Positions 44,204 to 52,996 are shown, counted from the stretch's first letter. The stretch is DNA of 64,000 nt from JBDWFY01 sp965275915 (GCA_965275915.1 CBDHYI010000007.1:1860001-1924000); one strand, 5' to 3'. The notes: generated from the sequence alone by a model not told the origin. Made by a program: numbers and translations.

Positions 44204-45441
44204 TGTAAACCGCTCCACCGTTTGAGGGTTGGCAGAACGAGGGTGATCGGTGACTGCTCACGGACGACCACGGACACGCTGGCCAGCGTTCCGGCTGTAA
44301 CGGCGGCCGGTGTCGGCTTATCCGAGGTCCAAACGAGCTTTCCATCCGGCGTGTACGTCATTGCCACACGCGCAAGAAGAGGCGCACCCCCTTGCATGAA
44401 CTGGTCAACCAGCTCACGGTTCCGCAGGGTTGCGAACAAGGCTTCCGCCGACATCGGAAACCGTGAGACTTCGGTCACCGAGCCGATGATCGTGCCATAT
44501 TCTTCCTGCTTGAACGTCGCAGGTGAAATCCATACCGGCATCCCCGGTTCAACCAGTTTTGCATCCGTTGCGTTGAGGAAAGCCAGGGTGTCCAGGTGCG
44601 CGCTGGGCATGATGACCGTCAGAACCGGATTGCCGGCGTTCAGATACGTGCCTTCGATTGCGATGATCGTGGACACTTCGCCCGAGACAGGAGTTCGGAT
44701 TGTCCCGGTCCGCTCAAGCTCATCTTCAAGTTCATGAACATTTGCAAGCCGTTCGGAGTGCCGAGTCTCCAACTCCAGGATTTTTTGGTTCCACTGTGTA
44801 ACCCTTTCTTCTCGCTCCAGCGAAAGTTGAGCGATTTCGTTCCGGACAGCCTCCATTTCCTGTTGTGACTGAAAGTACTCGGTTCTGATCTCGTCGACCC
44901 TGGCGACGACCGTATATCCGCGCTCCAGGAGTTCCTCCTGACCGGCCAGGCGCTTTTCATAGGCTTCGGTCATTTCGGTTGCCTGGGCGAGGCGGCTTTC
45001 CATCGCCGTCCGGCGCAATCGTTGCAGCCGGTCATATTCGGCAAGCTCGGTCTTTTTCGTTGTCAGGTTGTCGTCGATCGCTTTGTGAGCTTCATCGGCG
45101 AGGCGCCGGGCCTCCTCCAGGCGACCAGCCAGTCCTGGGTTCGAAACGATGCCCACGACGTCGCCGGCGGCGACCACGTCGCCCTGCTGCACATTGAGCC
45201 GGGTAAGCGTGCCGCTGCCCTTCGCCACCACCTCGGTAAGTTCGGTGTCCTCATAAATAATGAATGCCGGCCCGCGCACGCTTGTGTGGATGGTGCCCAT
45301 AACGCTCCAGGCAAGAACGACACCAAACCCGAAGAGCAGCACCACAACAAGCAGCCATGTCATGGGAGACGTGACTTTGATGGTTTCTCTCAGTTCCTCG
45401 GGCGATGAAAGCCTTTTGAGTGCTTCCGGACGAAACAACAT
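44200..45441 (-). CDS. NHLM-type HlyD/membrane-fusion secretion protein
   Basis: 413 residues: a short cytoplasmic N-terminus, one membrane helix (MTWLLVVVLLFGFGVVLAW), then a barrel-sandwich and coiled-coil region (REEERVTQWNQKILELETR and neighbours) and a beta-rich C-terminus. It is the periplasmic adaptor linking the two NHLM ABC proteins to the envelope. Start by the ATG after GGAGTG. Upstream is a 153-bp gap to the dehydrogenase gene. Confidence 0.9.
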   Translation of the reverse strand: MLFRPEALKRLSSPEELRETIKVTSPMTWLLVVVLLFGFGVVLAWSVMGTIHTSVRGPAFIIYEDTELTEVVAKGSGTLTRLNVQQGDVVAAGDVVGIVSNPGLAGRLEEARRLADEAHKAIDDNLTTKKTELAEYDRLQRLRRTAMESRLAQATEMTEAYEKRLAGQEELLERGYTVVARVDEIRTEYFQSQQEMEAVRNEIAQLSLEREERVTQWNQKILELETRHSERLANVHELEDELERTGTIRTPVSGEVSTIIAIEGTYLNAGNPVLTVIMPSAHLDTLAFLNATDAKLVEPGMPVWISPATFKQEEYGTIIGSVTEVSRFPMSAEALFATLRNRELVDQFMQGGAPLLARVAMTYTPDGKLVWTSDKPTPAAVTAGTLASVSVVVREQSPITLVLPTLKRWSGLQ

Positions 45442-45594
45442 TGTTCACTCCACTGTGGTGGCGCACGGGCGGCCGGATCCTGACGTCATACCGTTCACGG
45501 GGTCGACCAGGATGGGAGATGGTTCGGCGTCTGCGCATTGCGGCTGAAACCGGCCACCCGGGTATGCCGACGTCGGGCGGAGACCTCTCGACCT

Positions 45595-46770
45595 CTACAC
45601 GGGCTCCATTGTTCGAGTTTCTTGAACAGCGGAGACCATGGGCGAGCGGTTGTACTCGAAGATCACCTTTCCGAAACGGTCTTTGTTGAGATACGTGTCT
45701 CTCAGGAATGCTCCCGTGTCAATTGGCGCAATGCGGGAGTGGACCGGAACGGGCAGCCGGCCCGCCGCGCAGTCGTCCAACGCGGCCTGAAGATCGCCGG
45801 TTTGCCCAAGGCAGTTACCGATGATCGTGATGTTCTTCATCATAAGACCGGCCATGAGATTAGATGGGTTGATGGGTGCAATATCGGAGTCCCTGCCAAT
45901 CAGCGAGGAGTGCTGATCGGCGAAGCCGCAGGTGGTATAGCGTCCGTTCATGGCCATCAGGTTCGTGATTTCGGGGACATGGACGTCGGAGAACGGGTCA
46001 ATCACGGCATTGAAGCCACCGAACTCGCCGATACGCTTCATGAGGTCCGGGCTTTCGGACCATCCCCGCTGGCTGGGGTCAACGACGATCAGTTCGCGCA
46101 AGCCAAGCGCCATAAGTTTATCACGATGGCATTCTGATGTGGATAAGCCATAGACCTCGACCGGGTGGTTCTGTAATGCACAGATGGCGAACAGGGAGGT
46201 GTTCGATTTTGCACTGGTCACCAGCACCTTGTCGCCATCTTGAAGGTTGAGGCGGCGAATCATGCTGTAGGCCGTCTGACCTCCAATTGTAAAACCTGCT
46301 GCTATATGGTCAGGGATGCCTTCGGGGAGCCGGATCAGCTTGCGCCGATGCATGATTTGCAGTTCGCGCGAGCCCTGATTGGTCGGCAGCCCGGGCATCA
46401 CTCCCCGAACACCGCTGTCGGGATAGGCGCCATCACCGATGACACGGTCACCGGGTTTCAAGTCCGTCACCTTACGGCCGGTGGCCAGAACCTCGCCGAC
46501 GAATTCCGACCCGATCACATAGTAGTTCTTTCGGTGTTGCGGTTTCGCCATATGAAGCGCCAGGGCCCGGTCGCGGTAGTTGCAGGAAAAGGCGTGAACC
46601 TTGAAAAACACCCTGTCCGCATTCTCCGCCGCATCCGGATCAAAACGGAGTGCTTCGGTTTCGATGATGCCGTTGCGTAGAGGAACGCCCTCCAGCTCGA
46701 AGATACTCTCGGTGCCGTCCACAATTCGGCTGCCGGTGTAGTCTGTGCCGATGATGCAAAATTGTCTCAT
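45595..46770 (-). CDS. Medium-chain dehydrogenase/reductase, candidate LanJ-type dehydroamino-acid reductase
   Basis: 391 residues of the MDR/zinc-alcohol-dehydrogenase superfamily: GroES-like part (VFFKVHAFSCNYRDRAL, VIGSEFVGEVLATG) and nucleotide-binding part (LNLQDGDKVLVTSAKSNTS). It starts 32 bp after the LanM stop, with AGGAAAG upstream. In other lanthipeptide clusters MDR enzymes (LtnJ type) reduce dehydroalanine or dehydrobutyrine to D-amino acids. The same role is inferred here from position and family, not from any residue unique to LanJ. Confidence 0.75.
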   Translation of the reverse strand: MRQFCIIGTDYTGSRIVDGTESIFELEGVPLRNGIIETEALRFDPDAAENADRVFFKVHAFSCNYRDRALALHMAKPQHRKNYYVIGSEFVGEVLATGRKVTDLKPGDRVIGDGAYPDSGVRGVMPGLPTNQGSRELQIMHRRKLIRLPEGIPDHIAAGFTIGGQTAYSMIRRLNLQDGDKVLVTSAKSNTSLFAICALQNHPVEVYGLSTSECHRDKLMALGLRELIVVDPSQRGWSESPDLMKRIGEFGGFNAVIDPFSDVHVPEITNLMAMNGRYTTCGFADQHSSLIGRDSDIAPINPSNLMAGLMMKNITIIGNCLGQTGDLQAALDDCAAGRLPVPVHSRIAPIDTGAFLRDTYLNKDRFGKVIFEYNRSPMVSAVQETRTMEPV

Positions 46771-46802
46771 TGGACTTTCCTTTCTGATCAAGTCGTTGCT
46801 GA

Positions 46803-49800
46803 TTACGTTACGAGGCTTCTATCGCCGGCCGTCATGGCCAGGACATTCGGTACAAGGCTCGGATCGGCGAGCCGCAGCAGCGCCCAACCAAGACCGGCAG
46901 CTCCGTTGAAGAAGCACGGATTGTCGCCGTCCTTTCCGGCGCGCCACTGGAAGGTGCCATTGTCTTCGGCCATCGACAGAAGCTTGGCGACCAGGGCGTC
47001 GGCGTCACGCTGAAGAGCGTTGTCCTGTGCCGTCCGTGCTGCTTCCATTAAAAAGCTGGCGCGACCCATGTTGCCGCAGAACAGTTCGTCGACTTGCGTT
47101 ATCGGTGCATCACGTACGGTTCTTACCGCCCGCTCCACATCCCTCGCACAGCCGTCCGACAATCCGTCGATCTTTGCGAGCTCCAGCCTTGCCATGCCCA
47201 CCCCGGCCGCACCGTTGGCGTAGTCGGGAGCGCACGGGGCGTCGGAGACAGTCTCCTTGTCGGCAACATTGCGCAGGTCCGGCCAGCCACCGCAGCGTTC
47301 GAGCAGGTCGTGCTCGTAATCGAGCCCCTGCCGCGCAGCCTCGTGATAGGCGCATGTGCCGAGAATCTGCCCGGCCCGCCCGAGCGCCAGGGCAATCCCA
47401 CTTGCGCCGTGCATCAGCCCGGCCTGCGGCAGCATCCACGTCCGGTCCCGCCATGCCTGACCGCCAAACATGGTGCTGGTGCGGCGTGCCACAATCAGTT
47501 CGGCGCAGGTTCGGATGTGGCTTTCAATAGCCGCATCGGCGTGCTGGCGGTGTAAGGTCGCGAGGCCGATCAATGCGCCGGCCACTCCTGAGAACAGCCC
47601 GTATTCCTTGCTGTCCTTGATGATCTCATCAGTCAGCAGTCCGGCATAGGTTCGGGCCGTGTCGAGCAGCCGCGGCTCGTCCAACAAAGTCGCGAGATTC
47701 GCGAGACCGTAAATCAGTCCGCCGACACCACTGTTGAGCCCGAGCGGCGCAAGGCGTATCGCCGCCTCCAGCCTGTGCGGATCGTCCGCCGCGGCATCGA
47801 GCAAGGAGGCTATCGTTGAAAGCGAACGGGTTCGGTGGATGTCGTCTTCCGTGGCGCGGTAGAGTGCTGCATAGAACAGGGAGATACCCATGGTTCCGGT
47901 AAGGAGCGATGGTCCAAGGGCCTGAAGTTGCAGCGTTCGCTCATCCGATGAAATCGGTGCGAGGCCCAGCCACGTGACACCCTTGCCGGCGCAGATCGAC
48001 GCCTGTTCGATAGAATCCGCAAGGCCCAGCGCGGCGCCCACCAGTTGTTCTTTCGAGGCCGACCTTAACGGTATGTCGGCTGCCGCGGTCTGCGGTCCGC
48101 TGGAGTTGGCGACCGGCGCGGTAGCGTTCAGCGCCTGCCCGATCATCAGGCGGTCGCGGCGCAGAAGATCACGCTCCGGAGAGCGCAGGCGCCGGCGCAC
48201 TTCGTCGAGACACGGCGCCCGGAAGTAGTCGCGGACCACGGTACCATCGCCACAGATGAGATCCTTCGACGTGGTGCGTGCTTCAAAGAAGGGAATGTTG
48301 AACTCCGACATTGAGGTGCGCTCATAGGCGCAGACTTGGGCGATAGGCAGCACGACATCCTGCGTCAGCGACGAGCGGTAGAGGAAATCGAAGTTCTGGC
48401 TCCAGGCGGCGCCGTCGGAGACCGAGTTACGCCCCAGTGCGCGCTGCTGCAGCATGGCGTAGATCCGGGTCGGCCTTAACACCGGCCGGAACGTCACATT
48501 GTCGAAGCTGTCCAGCGGACCGCCGGGCGCCGCGATGTCGGCCCCGCGCCGACACAGGAAATCGAACATCGCCTCGTAGCCGGCAATCAAATCGCCCTCG
48601 AAATCCTTCACCCGCAGGGGTGTGCCGTCCAGGCTCGGCACGTTGCCCGGAGCGTTCGGACCTTCGGCGCCGGGCTTGCCCTCTTTTCCAGCGGCGTTGG
48701 CGGCTTTCACCATGGCCGGCGGTTCATGGACATCGAGCCCGCCCATGAGAACCGCCGCGCCGCCTGGGATGCCTATCCAACCCGGCAGGTAGCCGGTTGA
48801 ATAGACGGAGTCGTCGAGGCGTTTGAAGGCGTCCAGCATGGCCCGTTCCGCGTCGTCGATCGCCGGCACTTCCTTCGTTCGCGCCACCATGATCGTCTCC
48901 AGATCCACCGGAACCGGTACGGATCCGCAGGCGACTACATTCTCGAAGTGAAAATCGTTACCCTGCAGCATGCGGATAAGGCACAGAGTCGCGCCGGAGC
49001 GGTGGAAGAACTGCCGTGCCTCGTCAAGGCTCGCACAGTCCTTCGGCGCCAGCCACTCGACCCAGCCATAGCCGTCGCAGGCTCGGGCCTTCGGCCTGCC
49101 GGACGATGCCGGCGCCCCGTTCCTGTCCAGCCAGTCCAAAAGATCGGCCCAGGCCAGATCGATGCCGAGATCCTTCGGCTTGTAACCGATGCGAAGGCCG
49201 CTTTCGAATGTGACCTTGTAAACCGATCGGCCGCCATTGTGCAGATCCGAAAGACCTGCTCCGATGCGGGCGACCCGGTCAGCCGCCGCTCCACCGCTGA
49301 TGACAGCGATCTCCGTGGGCAGATCGCGATACAGCCGCTCCATGAATTCCAGGGTTACCGACTGCCACTGCTCGACGACGCTCGACAACAGCCGGGCAAG
49401 CACCGGACGGTCCAGGAAGAAGGCCTTGAGTCCTTGTTTTCGCAGGTCTGCGGTGAAATCCGCGGCCCGTTCCTCAAGGTCAGCCGCCGATGTGTTGCTG
49501 CCGGCAAAAGCCATGAGGCCCAACCCGCCCGCGGCTGCGTGAAGGGCCAGACTGAACCTGTCGTTTAATGCCCGCACACAAATATCAGTCAACGGCTTGA
49601 GCAGGGCGCGGTCCAGATCGCGGAGCGCCTGTTCATGGAAGAGCGACAGCCACCGGTCGTCGGCCTGCGCATCGCGCCGTTGTCGCGCTGCGGCGACCAG
49701 CGGGTAGAACAGCTGCTCGAAAGGCTGCAGCGGTTCACCGTCCGGCGCGACGTTGTCCTGTGGCGCAGGTTCCGCCTGGAGGGCGGAAAACAGCCATGCA

Positions 49801-50138
49801 AAGGTATCGATCCAATCGGGCCGTGGTTGAGCCGGCGCCAGAGCAACGTCGCCGAACAAGGGTTTGATCCGACCGGCATCAAGTCCTCGATGCGCGCAGA
49901 TTTTGTCCAGCAGCGCCGGGTCGCCGCCGGACGCCGACGCGCTCCAGGCATTGAAAGAGGCGTCCGCTTTGGCGTCGGATTGTTCCGGCGCGATCGGCAC
50001 ATAACTGCCTGACAGGCGTTCGTCGAGTGTGCTGGCGCGCGCGGCGAGAGCCAGCAGTTCCTGATCGCTGAACGCTTCAGCGTGCGGCGTATTATCGAGA
50101 ACCTGCAGCTGATCGTACCTTTTTGCTTGGTTGGCCAT
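46803..50138 (-). CDS. lanM: Class II lanthipeptide synthetase LanM with degenerate cyclase zinc site
   Basis: 1111 residues. The dehydratase half (about 150-640) has the kinase-like segments YKVTFESGLRIGYKPKDLG and GNDFHFENVVACG then DLETIM, so Ser/Thr dehydration looks possible. The C-terminal half is LanC-like (SGVGGLIYGLANL, LMHGASGIALALG). The usual zinc motifs WCHG and CHG are replaced: YANG around residues 973-976 (Ala974) and FCGN at 1020-1023 (only Cys1021 fits). Thioether ring closure may therefore be lost or altered. The start at 50138 follows GGAGACAC; an open frame extends to 50423 but lacks a better start. Confidence 0.9.
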   Translation of the reverse strand: MANQAKRYDQLQVLDNTPHAEAFSDQELLALAARASTLDERLSGSYVPIAPEQSDAKADASFNAWSASASGGDPALLDKICAHRGLDAGRIKPLFGDVALAPAQPRPDWIDTFAWLFSALQAEPAPQDNVAPDGEPLQPFEQLFYPLVAAARQRRDAQADDRWLSLFHEQALRDLDRALLKPLTDICVRALNDRFSLALHAAAGGLGLMAFAGSNTSAADLEERAADFTADLRKQGLKAFFLDRPVLARLLSSVVEQWQSVTLEFMERLYRDLPTEIAVISGGAAADRVARIGAGLSDLHNGGRSVYKVTFESGLRIGYKPKDLGIDLAWADLLDWLDRNGAPASSGRPKARACDGYGWVEWLAPKDCASLDEARQFFHRSGATLCLIRMLQGNDFHFENVVACGSVPVPVDLETIMVARTKEVPAIDDAERAMLDAFKRLDDSVYSTGYLPGWIGIPGGAAVLMGGLDVHEPPAMVKAANAAGKEGKPGAEGPNAPGNVPSLDGTPLRVKDFEGDLIAGYEAMFDFLCRRGADIAAPGGPLDSFDNVTFRPVLRPTRIYAMLQQRALGRNSVSDGAAWSQNFDFLYRSSLTQDVVLPIAQVCAYERTSMSEFNIPFFEARTTSKDLICGDGTVVRDYFRAPCLDEVRRRLRSPERDLLRRDRLMIGQALNATAPVANSSGPQTAAADIPLRSASKEQLVGAALGLADSIEQASICAGKGVTWLGLAPISSDERTLQLQALGPSLLTGTMGISLFYAALYRATEDDIHRTRSLSTIASLLDAAADDPHRLEAAIRLAPLGLNSGVGGLIYGLANLATLLDEPRLLDTARTYAGLLTDEIIKDSKEYGLFSGVAGALIGLATLHRQHADAAIESHIRTCAELIVARRTSTMFGGQAWRDRTWMLPQAGLMHGASGIALALGRAGQILGTCAYHEAARQGLDYEHDLLERCGGWPDLRNVADKETVSDAPCAPDYANGAAGVGMARLELAKIDGLSDGCARDVERAVRTVRDAPITQVDELFCGNMGRASFLMEAARTAQDNALQRDADALVAKLLSMAEDNGTFQWRAGKDGDNPCFFNGAAGLGWALLRLADPSLVPNVLAMTAGDRSLVT

Positions 50139-50301
50139 TTCGTGTCTCCGGCGGTCTTGCATCGCGGTGTGAACCGCGTGTTTTTTCAATGGACGCCGTC
50201 GTGTCTGTGGGGTGTTATCAACCGCACGCTGGCGCCCTTTAGATGACTCTGGAGGTAAGGGGGCCGGGCAGGTGGCGCCAATCTTTTGTTCCGATCTACC
50301 C

Positions 50302-50319
50302 GATAGAAGAAATGCTATC
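50302..50319 (-). promoter_or_regulatory. Operator-like palindrome GATAG-N8-CTATC upstream of lanM
   Basis: GATAG at 50302-50306 and CTATC at 50315-50319, part of a longer block starting CAATCTTTTGT at 50279. The same block occurs at 50730, 52956 and 53781. It lies about 165 bp before the lanM start on the minus strand. Confidence 0.65.
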
Positions 50320-50520
50320 GTCCCGGCTGTTCCGGAGCCGCATTGCCGCAGGCCGGCGGTATTGCCATTTTCACGGGCGTTCAGGCAGCCTGGATGTGAT
50401 TGGATTGGATCATTTGCCCCCACCCGTCGGGCGAGGCGGTTTCGGCCTTGGACATCGTTGGCCTGCCCTTATGATGGTTACCCGCTGCGCCGGCAGGCTG
50501 CCGCTGACAGCTTCGCCGAA

Positions 50521-50772
50521 TTAGGCTGTTTCCGCCGAGAGGTGGGCCGACACTACGGCCGAAAACACAAAGCTGGTGGAGGCCATCGAAATCAAATAAA
50601 AACCAGTCGTACCGCCCTGGGCGCCGAGAAGGTCGCTATCAGCTATTTTGCCCTCCGATAGCGGTACCGGGATGTGCAGGTGTTTCACCGGTCCGGTATC
50701 GCGCATGACACGGATCCCGGCATGGTCTTCAATCTTTTGTGCGGATCGACGCGATCGGCAAAAACCATTCAT
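50521..50772 (-). pseudogene. Decayed NHLP precursor gene (leader N-terminus lost)
   Basis: The C-terminal part of a cluster B leader is readable (IRVMRDTGPVKHLHIP, SEGKIADSDLLGAQGG). It is followed by a core of 29 residues, TTGFYLIS to HLSAETA, with ten Ser/Thr and no Cys. The first ~45 leader residues are absent; instead the frame runs into the operator-like block at 50731-50770. A deletion seems to have fused the promoter block to the middle of the gene. Confidence 0.7.
50731..50770 (-). promoter_or_regulatory. Degenerate copy of the cluster B operator block
   Basis: AATCTTTTGT at 50731-50740 and GATCG-N8-CATTC at 50753-50770 match the other three blocks, but both half-sites of the palindrome are altered. 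It borders the decayed precursor. Confidence 0.5.
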
Positions 50773-50831
50773 TGCCTGTCATGATTGTTTGATTGGTTGG
50801 CGGGCACTGGATTGCATGCGCTCACAGATAT

Positions 50832-50862
50832 GCCGCCGCCATGAACTCAGCCTGGCGGCGGC
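50832..50862 (-). terminator. GC-rich hairpin after the five-precursor array
   Basis: A perfect 10-bp stem (50832-50841 with 50853-50862) with an 11-base loop, about 100 bp downstream of the last precursor of the array on the minus strand. No T-tract, so it may be a Rho-dependent end or an mRNA-stabilising hairpin. Confidence 0.5.
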
Positions 50863-50963
50863 GCTGGCGATGTGGCCTGCAGACAGAGATTGGGGTGGAT
50901 GCGCCCAAACCCTCCGATAGAAGGCCATTCCAACGAATGTCCTGAAAACACGTCTCAGTTCGT

Positions 50964-51317
50964 TCACTTGGGCGTGAGTACTGTTACTGCAGATACCGAT
51001 CCCGACAAGACGTAGCTGAGCGGCAACGTTGCGGTCATAATACAAACGAACGATGTGCCACCCTGGGCGCCGAGGAGGTCTGTGTCTGCGATTTCACCTT
51101 CCGACGGCGCCGCCGGAATGTAAACGTGCTTGACGTTCTCGGTGTCGCGGACAACCCGGATCTCGACATCATCGGGGATCTGTCCGCCCATCTCGGCAAA
51201 GACGGCTTTCGGGTCGCTCTGCAGACGGTCCGCGAACGCATCGTCGGTCCAGACCTTGTTGAGCAGTTCCACACGTGCGTCCGAGGCTTCTCTCGGATTG
51301 ATATTCAATTTGGACAT
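50964..51317 (-). CDS. Lanthipeptide-type NHLP precursor 1 (cluster B)
   Basis: 117 residues: an 87-residue nitrile-hydratase-like leader (VWTDDAFADRLQSDPKAVF) ending LLGAQGG, then a 30-residue core from TSFVCIMTATLP to VTVLTPK with ten Ser/Thr and one Cys. GG is the expected cleavage site of the C39 peptidase at 42062-44203. It is last of the five in transcription order. The core is hydrophobic and ends in Lys. Confidence 0.88.
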   Translation of the reverse strand: MSKLNINPREASDARVELLNKVWTDDAFADRLQSDPKAVFAEMGGQIPDDVEIRVVRDTENVKHVYIPAAPSEGEIADTDLLGAQGGTSFVCIMTATLPLSYVLSGSVSAVTVLTPK

Positions 51318-51350
51318 GGTATTTCTCCATTTCTGGAACGCGGTTACAGA

Positions 51351-51704
51351 TTACTTCGTCGCCGCGAGGCTGACAGCGGCCGAGGCAGCACTAATCATGG
51401 TGACAGCCACGGTCGTAATGGCTGAGATGGTGACGATCGATGTGCCACCCTGGGCACCAAGAAGGTCGCCGTCAGTGACTTCGCCCTCCCAGGGCGCTGC
51501 CGGGATGTGCAAGTGCTTGACCTTTTCGGTGTCGCGCACGACCCGGATCTCGACATCGTCGCCGACCTGGCTGCCCATTTCGGCAAAGACGGCTTTCGGG
51601 TCGCTCTGCAGACGGTCCGCGAACGCATCGTCGGTCCAGACCCTGTTGAGGAAGTCCGCCTGTGCGGCGTGGGCTTCTCTCGGATTGATATTCAATTTGG
51701 ACAT
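51351..51704 (-). CDS. Lanthipeptide-type NHLP precursor 2 (cluster B), no Cys in core
   Basis: 117 residues. The leader is nearly the same as that of its neighbours and ends LLGAQGG. The 30-residue core, TSIVTISAITT to SLAATK, has eleven Ser/Thr and no Cys at all, so no lanthionine ring can form. It would become a dehydrated linear peptide. This supports a non-cyclising product type for the cluster. Confidence 0.88.
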   Translation of the reverse strand: MSKLNINPREAHAAQADFLNRVWTDDAFADRLQSDPKAVFAEMGSQVGDDVEIRVVRDTEKVKHLHIPAAPWEGEVTDGDLLGAQGGTSIVTISAITTVAVTMISAASAAVSLAATK

Positions 51705-51737
51705 GGTATTTCTCCATTTCTGGAATGCGGTTACAGA

Positions 51738-52073
51738 TTACTTCGTAAAGCTGACAGCGACAGTACCCAGGGTGACGGCCAAGGTCATAACGGTTGCGCA
51801 GAAGACGCTTGTGCCACCCTGGGCACCAACAAGGTCGCCATCAGTGACTTCGCCTTCCCGGGGCGCTGCCGGGATGTGCAAGTGCTTGACCTTTTCGGTG
51901 TCGCGCACGACCCGGATCTCGACATCGTCGCCGACCTGGCTGCCCATTTCGGCAAAGACGGCTTTCGGGTCGCTCTGCAGACGGTCCGCGAACGCATCGT
52001 CGGTCCAGACCTTGTTGAGCAGTTCCACACCTGCGTCCGAGGCTTCTTTCGGATTGATATTCAATTTGGACAT
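51738..52073 (-). CDS. Lanthipeptide-type NHLP precursor 3 (cluster B)
   Basis: 111 residues. The leader ends LVGAQGG. The 24-residue core, TSVFCATVMTL to VAVSFTK, has eight Ser/Thr and one Cys at core position 5. It alternates hydrophobic and Thr/Val residues and ends in Lys, like precursors 1, 2, 4 and 5. Confidence 0.88.
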   Translation of the reverse strand: MSKLNINPKEASDAGVELLNKVWTDDAFADRLQSDPKAVFAEMGSQVGDDVEIRVVRDTEKVKHLHIPAAPREGEVTDGDLVGAQGGTSVFCATVMTLAVTLGTVAVSFTK

Positions 52074-52106
52074 GGCATTTCTCCATTTCCGGAATGCGGT
52101 TGCAAA

Positions 52107-52448
52107 TCACTTCACCGGGATGCTGATACGGGTCATGGCGGAGACGGTCACGCCGTCAACGAATTTGCAGACTACGGTTGAGTTAAGGCCACCCTGGGCA
52201 CAAAGAAGGTCGCCGTCAGTGACTTCGCCCTCCCAGGGCGCTGCCGGGATGTGCAAGTGCTTGACCTTTTCGGTGTCGCGCACGACCCGGATCTCGACAT
52301 CGTCACCGACCTGGCTGCCCATTTCGGCAAAGACGGCTTTCGGGTCGCTCTCCAGACGGTCTGCAAAGGCATCGTCGGTCCAGACCCTGTTGAGGAAGTC
52401 CGCCTGTGCGGCGTGGGCTTCTCCCGGATTGATATTCAATTTGGACAT
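52107..52448 (-). CDS. Lanthipeptide-type NHLP precursor 4 (cluster B)
   Basis: 113 residues. The leader is as in the neighbours, but LLCAQGG has Cys in place of Gly before the AQGG site. The 26-residue core, LNSTVVCKFVDG to SIPVK, has six Ser/Thr and one Cys at core position 7 and is more charged than its sisters. Confidence 0.87.
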   Translation of the reverse strand: MSKLNINPGEAHAAQADFLNRVWTDDAFADRLESDPKAVFAEMGSQVGDDVEIRVVRDTEKVKHLHIPAAPWEGEVTDGDLLCAQGGLNSTVVCKFVDGVTVSAMTRISIPVK

Positions 52449-52481
52449 GGTATTTCTCCATTTCCGGAATGCGGTTGCAAA

Positions 52482-52832
52482 TCACTTCGTCAAGACGCTG
52501 ATACCGGCCGAAGCACCGGCACCAATGGTGGCGAGCACGGTGACAACGGTGACGTAGCACAAGGGGCCTGATGTGCCACCCTGGGCACCAACAAGGTCGC
52601 CGTCAGTGATTTCGCCCTCCCAGGGCGCTGCCGGGATGTGCAAGTGCTTGACCTTTTCGGTGTCGCGCACGACCCGGATCTCGACATCGTCGCCGACCTG
52701 GCTGCCCATTTCGGCAAAGACGGCTTTCGGGTCGCTCTGCAGACGGTCCGCGAACGCATCGTCGGTCCAGACCCTGTTGAGGAAGTCCGCCTGTGCGGCG
52801 TGGGCTGCTCCGGGCATGTACTGATTGCTCAT
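52482..52832 (-). CDS. Lanthipeptide-type NHLP precursor 5 (cluster B), first in the array
   Basis: 116 residues. The N-terminus (MSNQYMPGAAHAAQ) differs from MSKLNINPRE of the other four; the rest of the leader is the same and ends LVGAQGG. The 30-residue core, TSGPLCYVTVV to GISVLTK, has eight Ser/Thr and one Cys. It is transcribed first, about 145 bp after the operator block at 52979. GGAGTAATAC precedes the ATG. Confidence 0.87.
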   Translation of the reverse strand: MSNQYMPGAAHAAQADFLNRVWTDDAFADRLQSDPKAVFAEMGSQVGDDVEIRVVRDTEKVKHLHIPAAPWEGEITDGDLVGAQGGTSGPLCYVTVVTVLATIGAGASAGISVLTK

Positions 52833-52978
52833 TGTATTACTCCATTTGCACTGTGCGGCGGTGTGGTCAGATGGCTCTGCGGCCGCCGCTAAACACCAGC
52901 ACCATGCCGGTGTTTTTCTCCACCCTTTAATTTAGTTGGACGAAGACGCGGTCTCCAATCTTTTGTGCTGATCAGCGC

Positions 52979-52996
52979 GATAGGTAAAAGTCTATC
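52979..52996 (-). promoter_or_regulatory. Operator-like palindrome upstream of the precursor array
   Basis: GATAG at 52979-52983 and CTATC at 52992-52996 with an 8-base spacer, preceded at 52956 by CAATCTTTTGTGCTGATCAG, like the block before lanM. About 150 bp before the start of the first array gene. Confidence 0.65.

Larger units (their letters stand above)
50964..52832 (-). repeat. Tandem array of five NHLP precursor genes
   Basis: Five genes repeat every 369-387 bp with spacers of exactly 33 bp, each holding the same ribosome site (GGAGAA). Leaders are nearly identical at the DNA level. Nearly all variation is in the core-coding part before each stop. This is duplication with core diversification. 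Confidence 0.9.

Noticed and set aside
51130..52557. A 475-codon open frame on the plus strand opposite the precursor array
   Set aside because: It exists only because the leaders are repeated; its repeated sequence mirrors the minus-strand genes, which have ribosome sites and family likeness.
50964..52832. Regularly spaced repeats considered as a CRISPR array
   Set aside because: Units of 370-390 bp are protein-coding with ribosome sites and variable C-termini; no cas genes.
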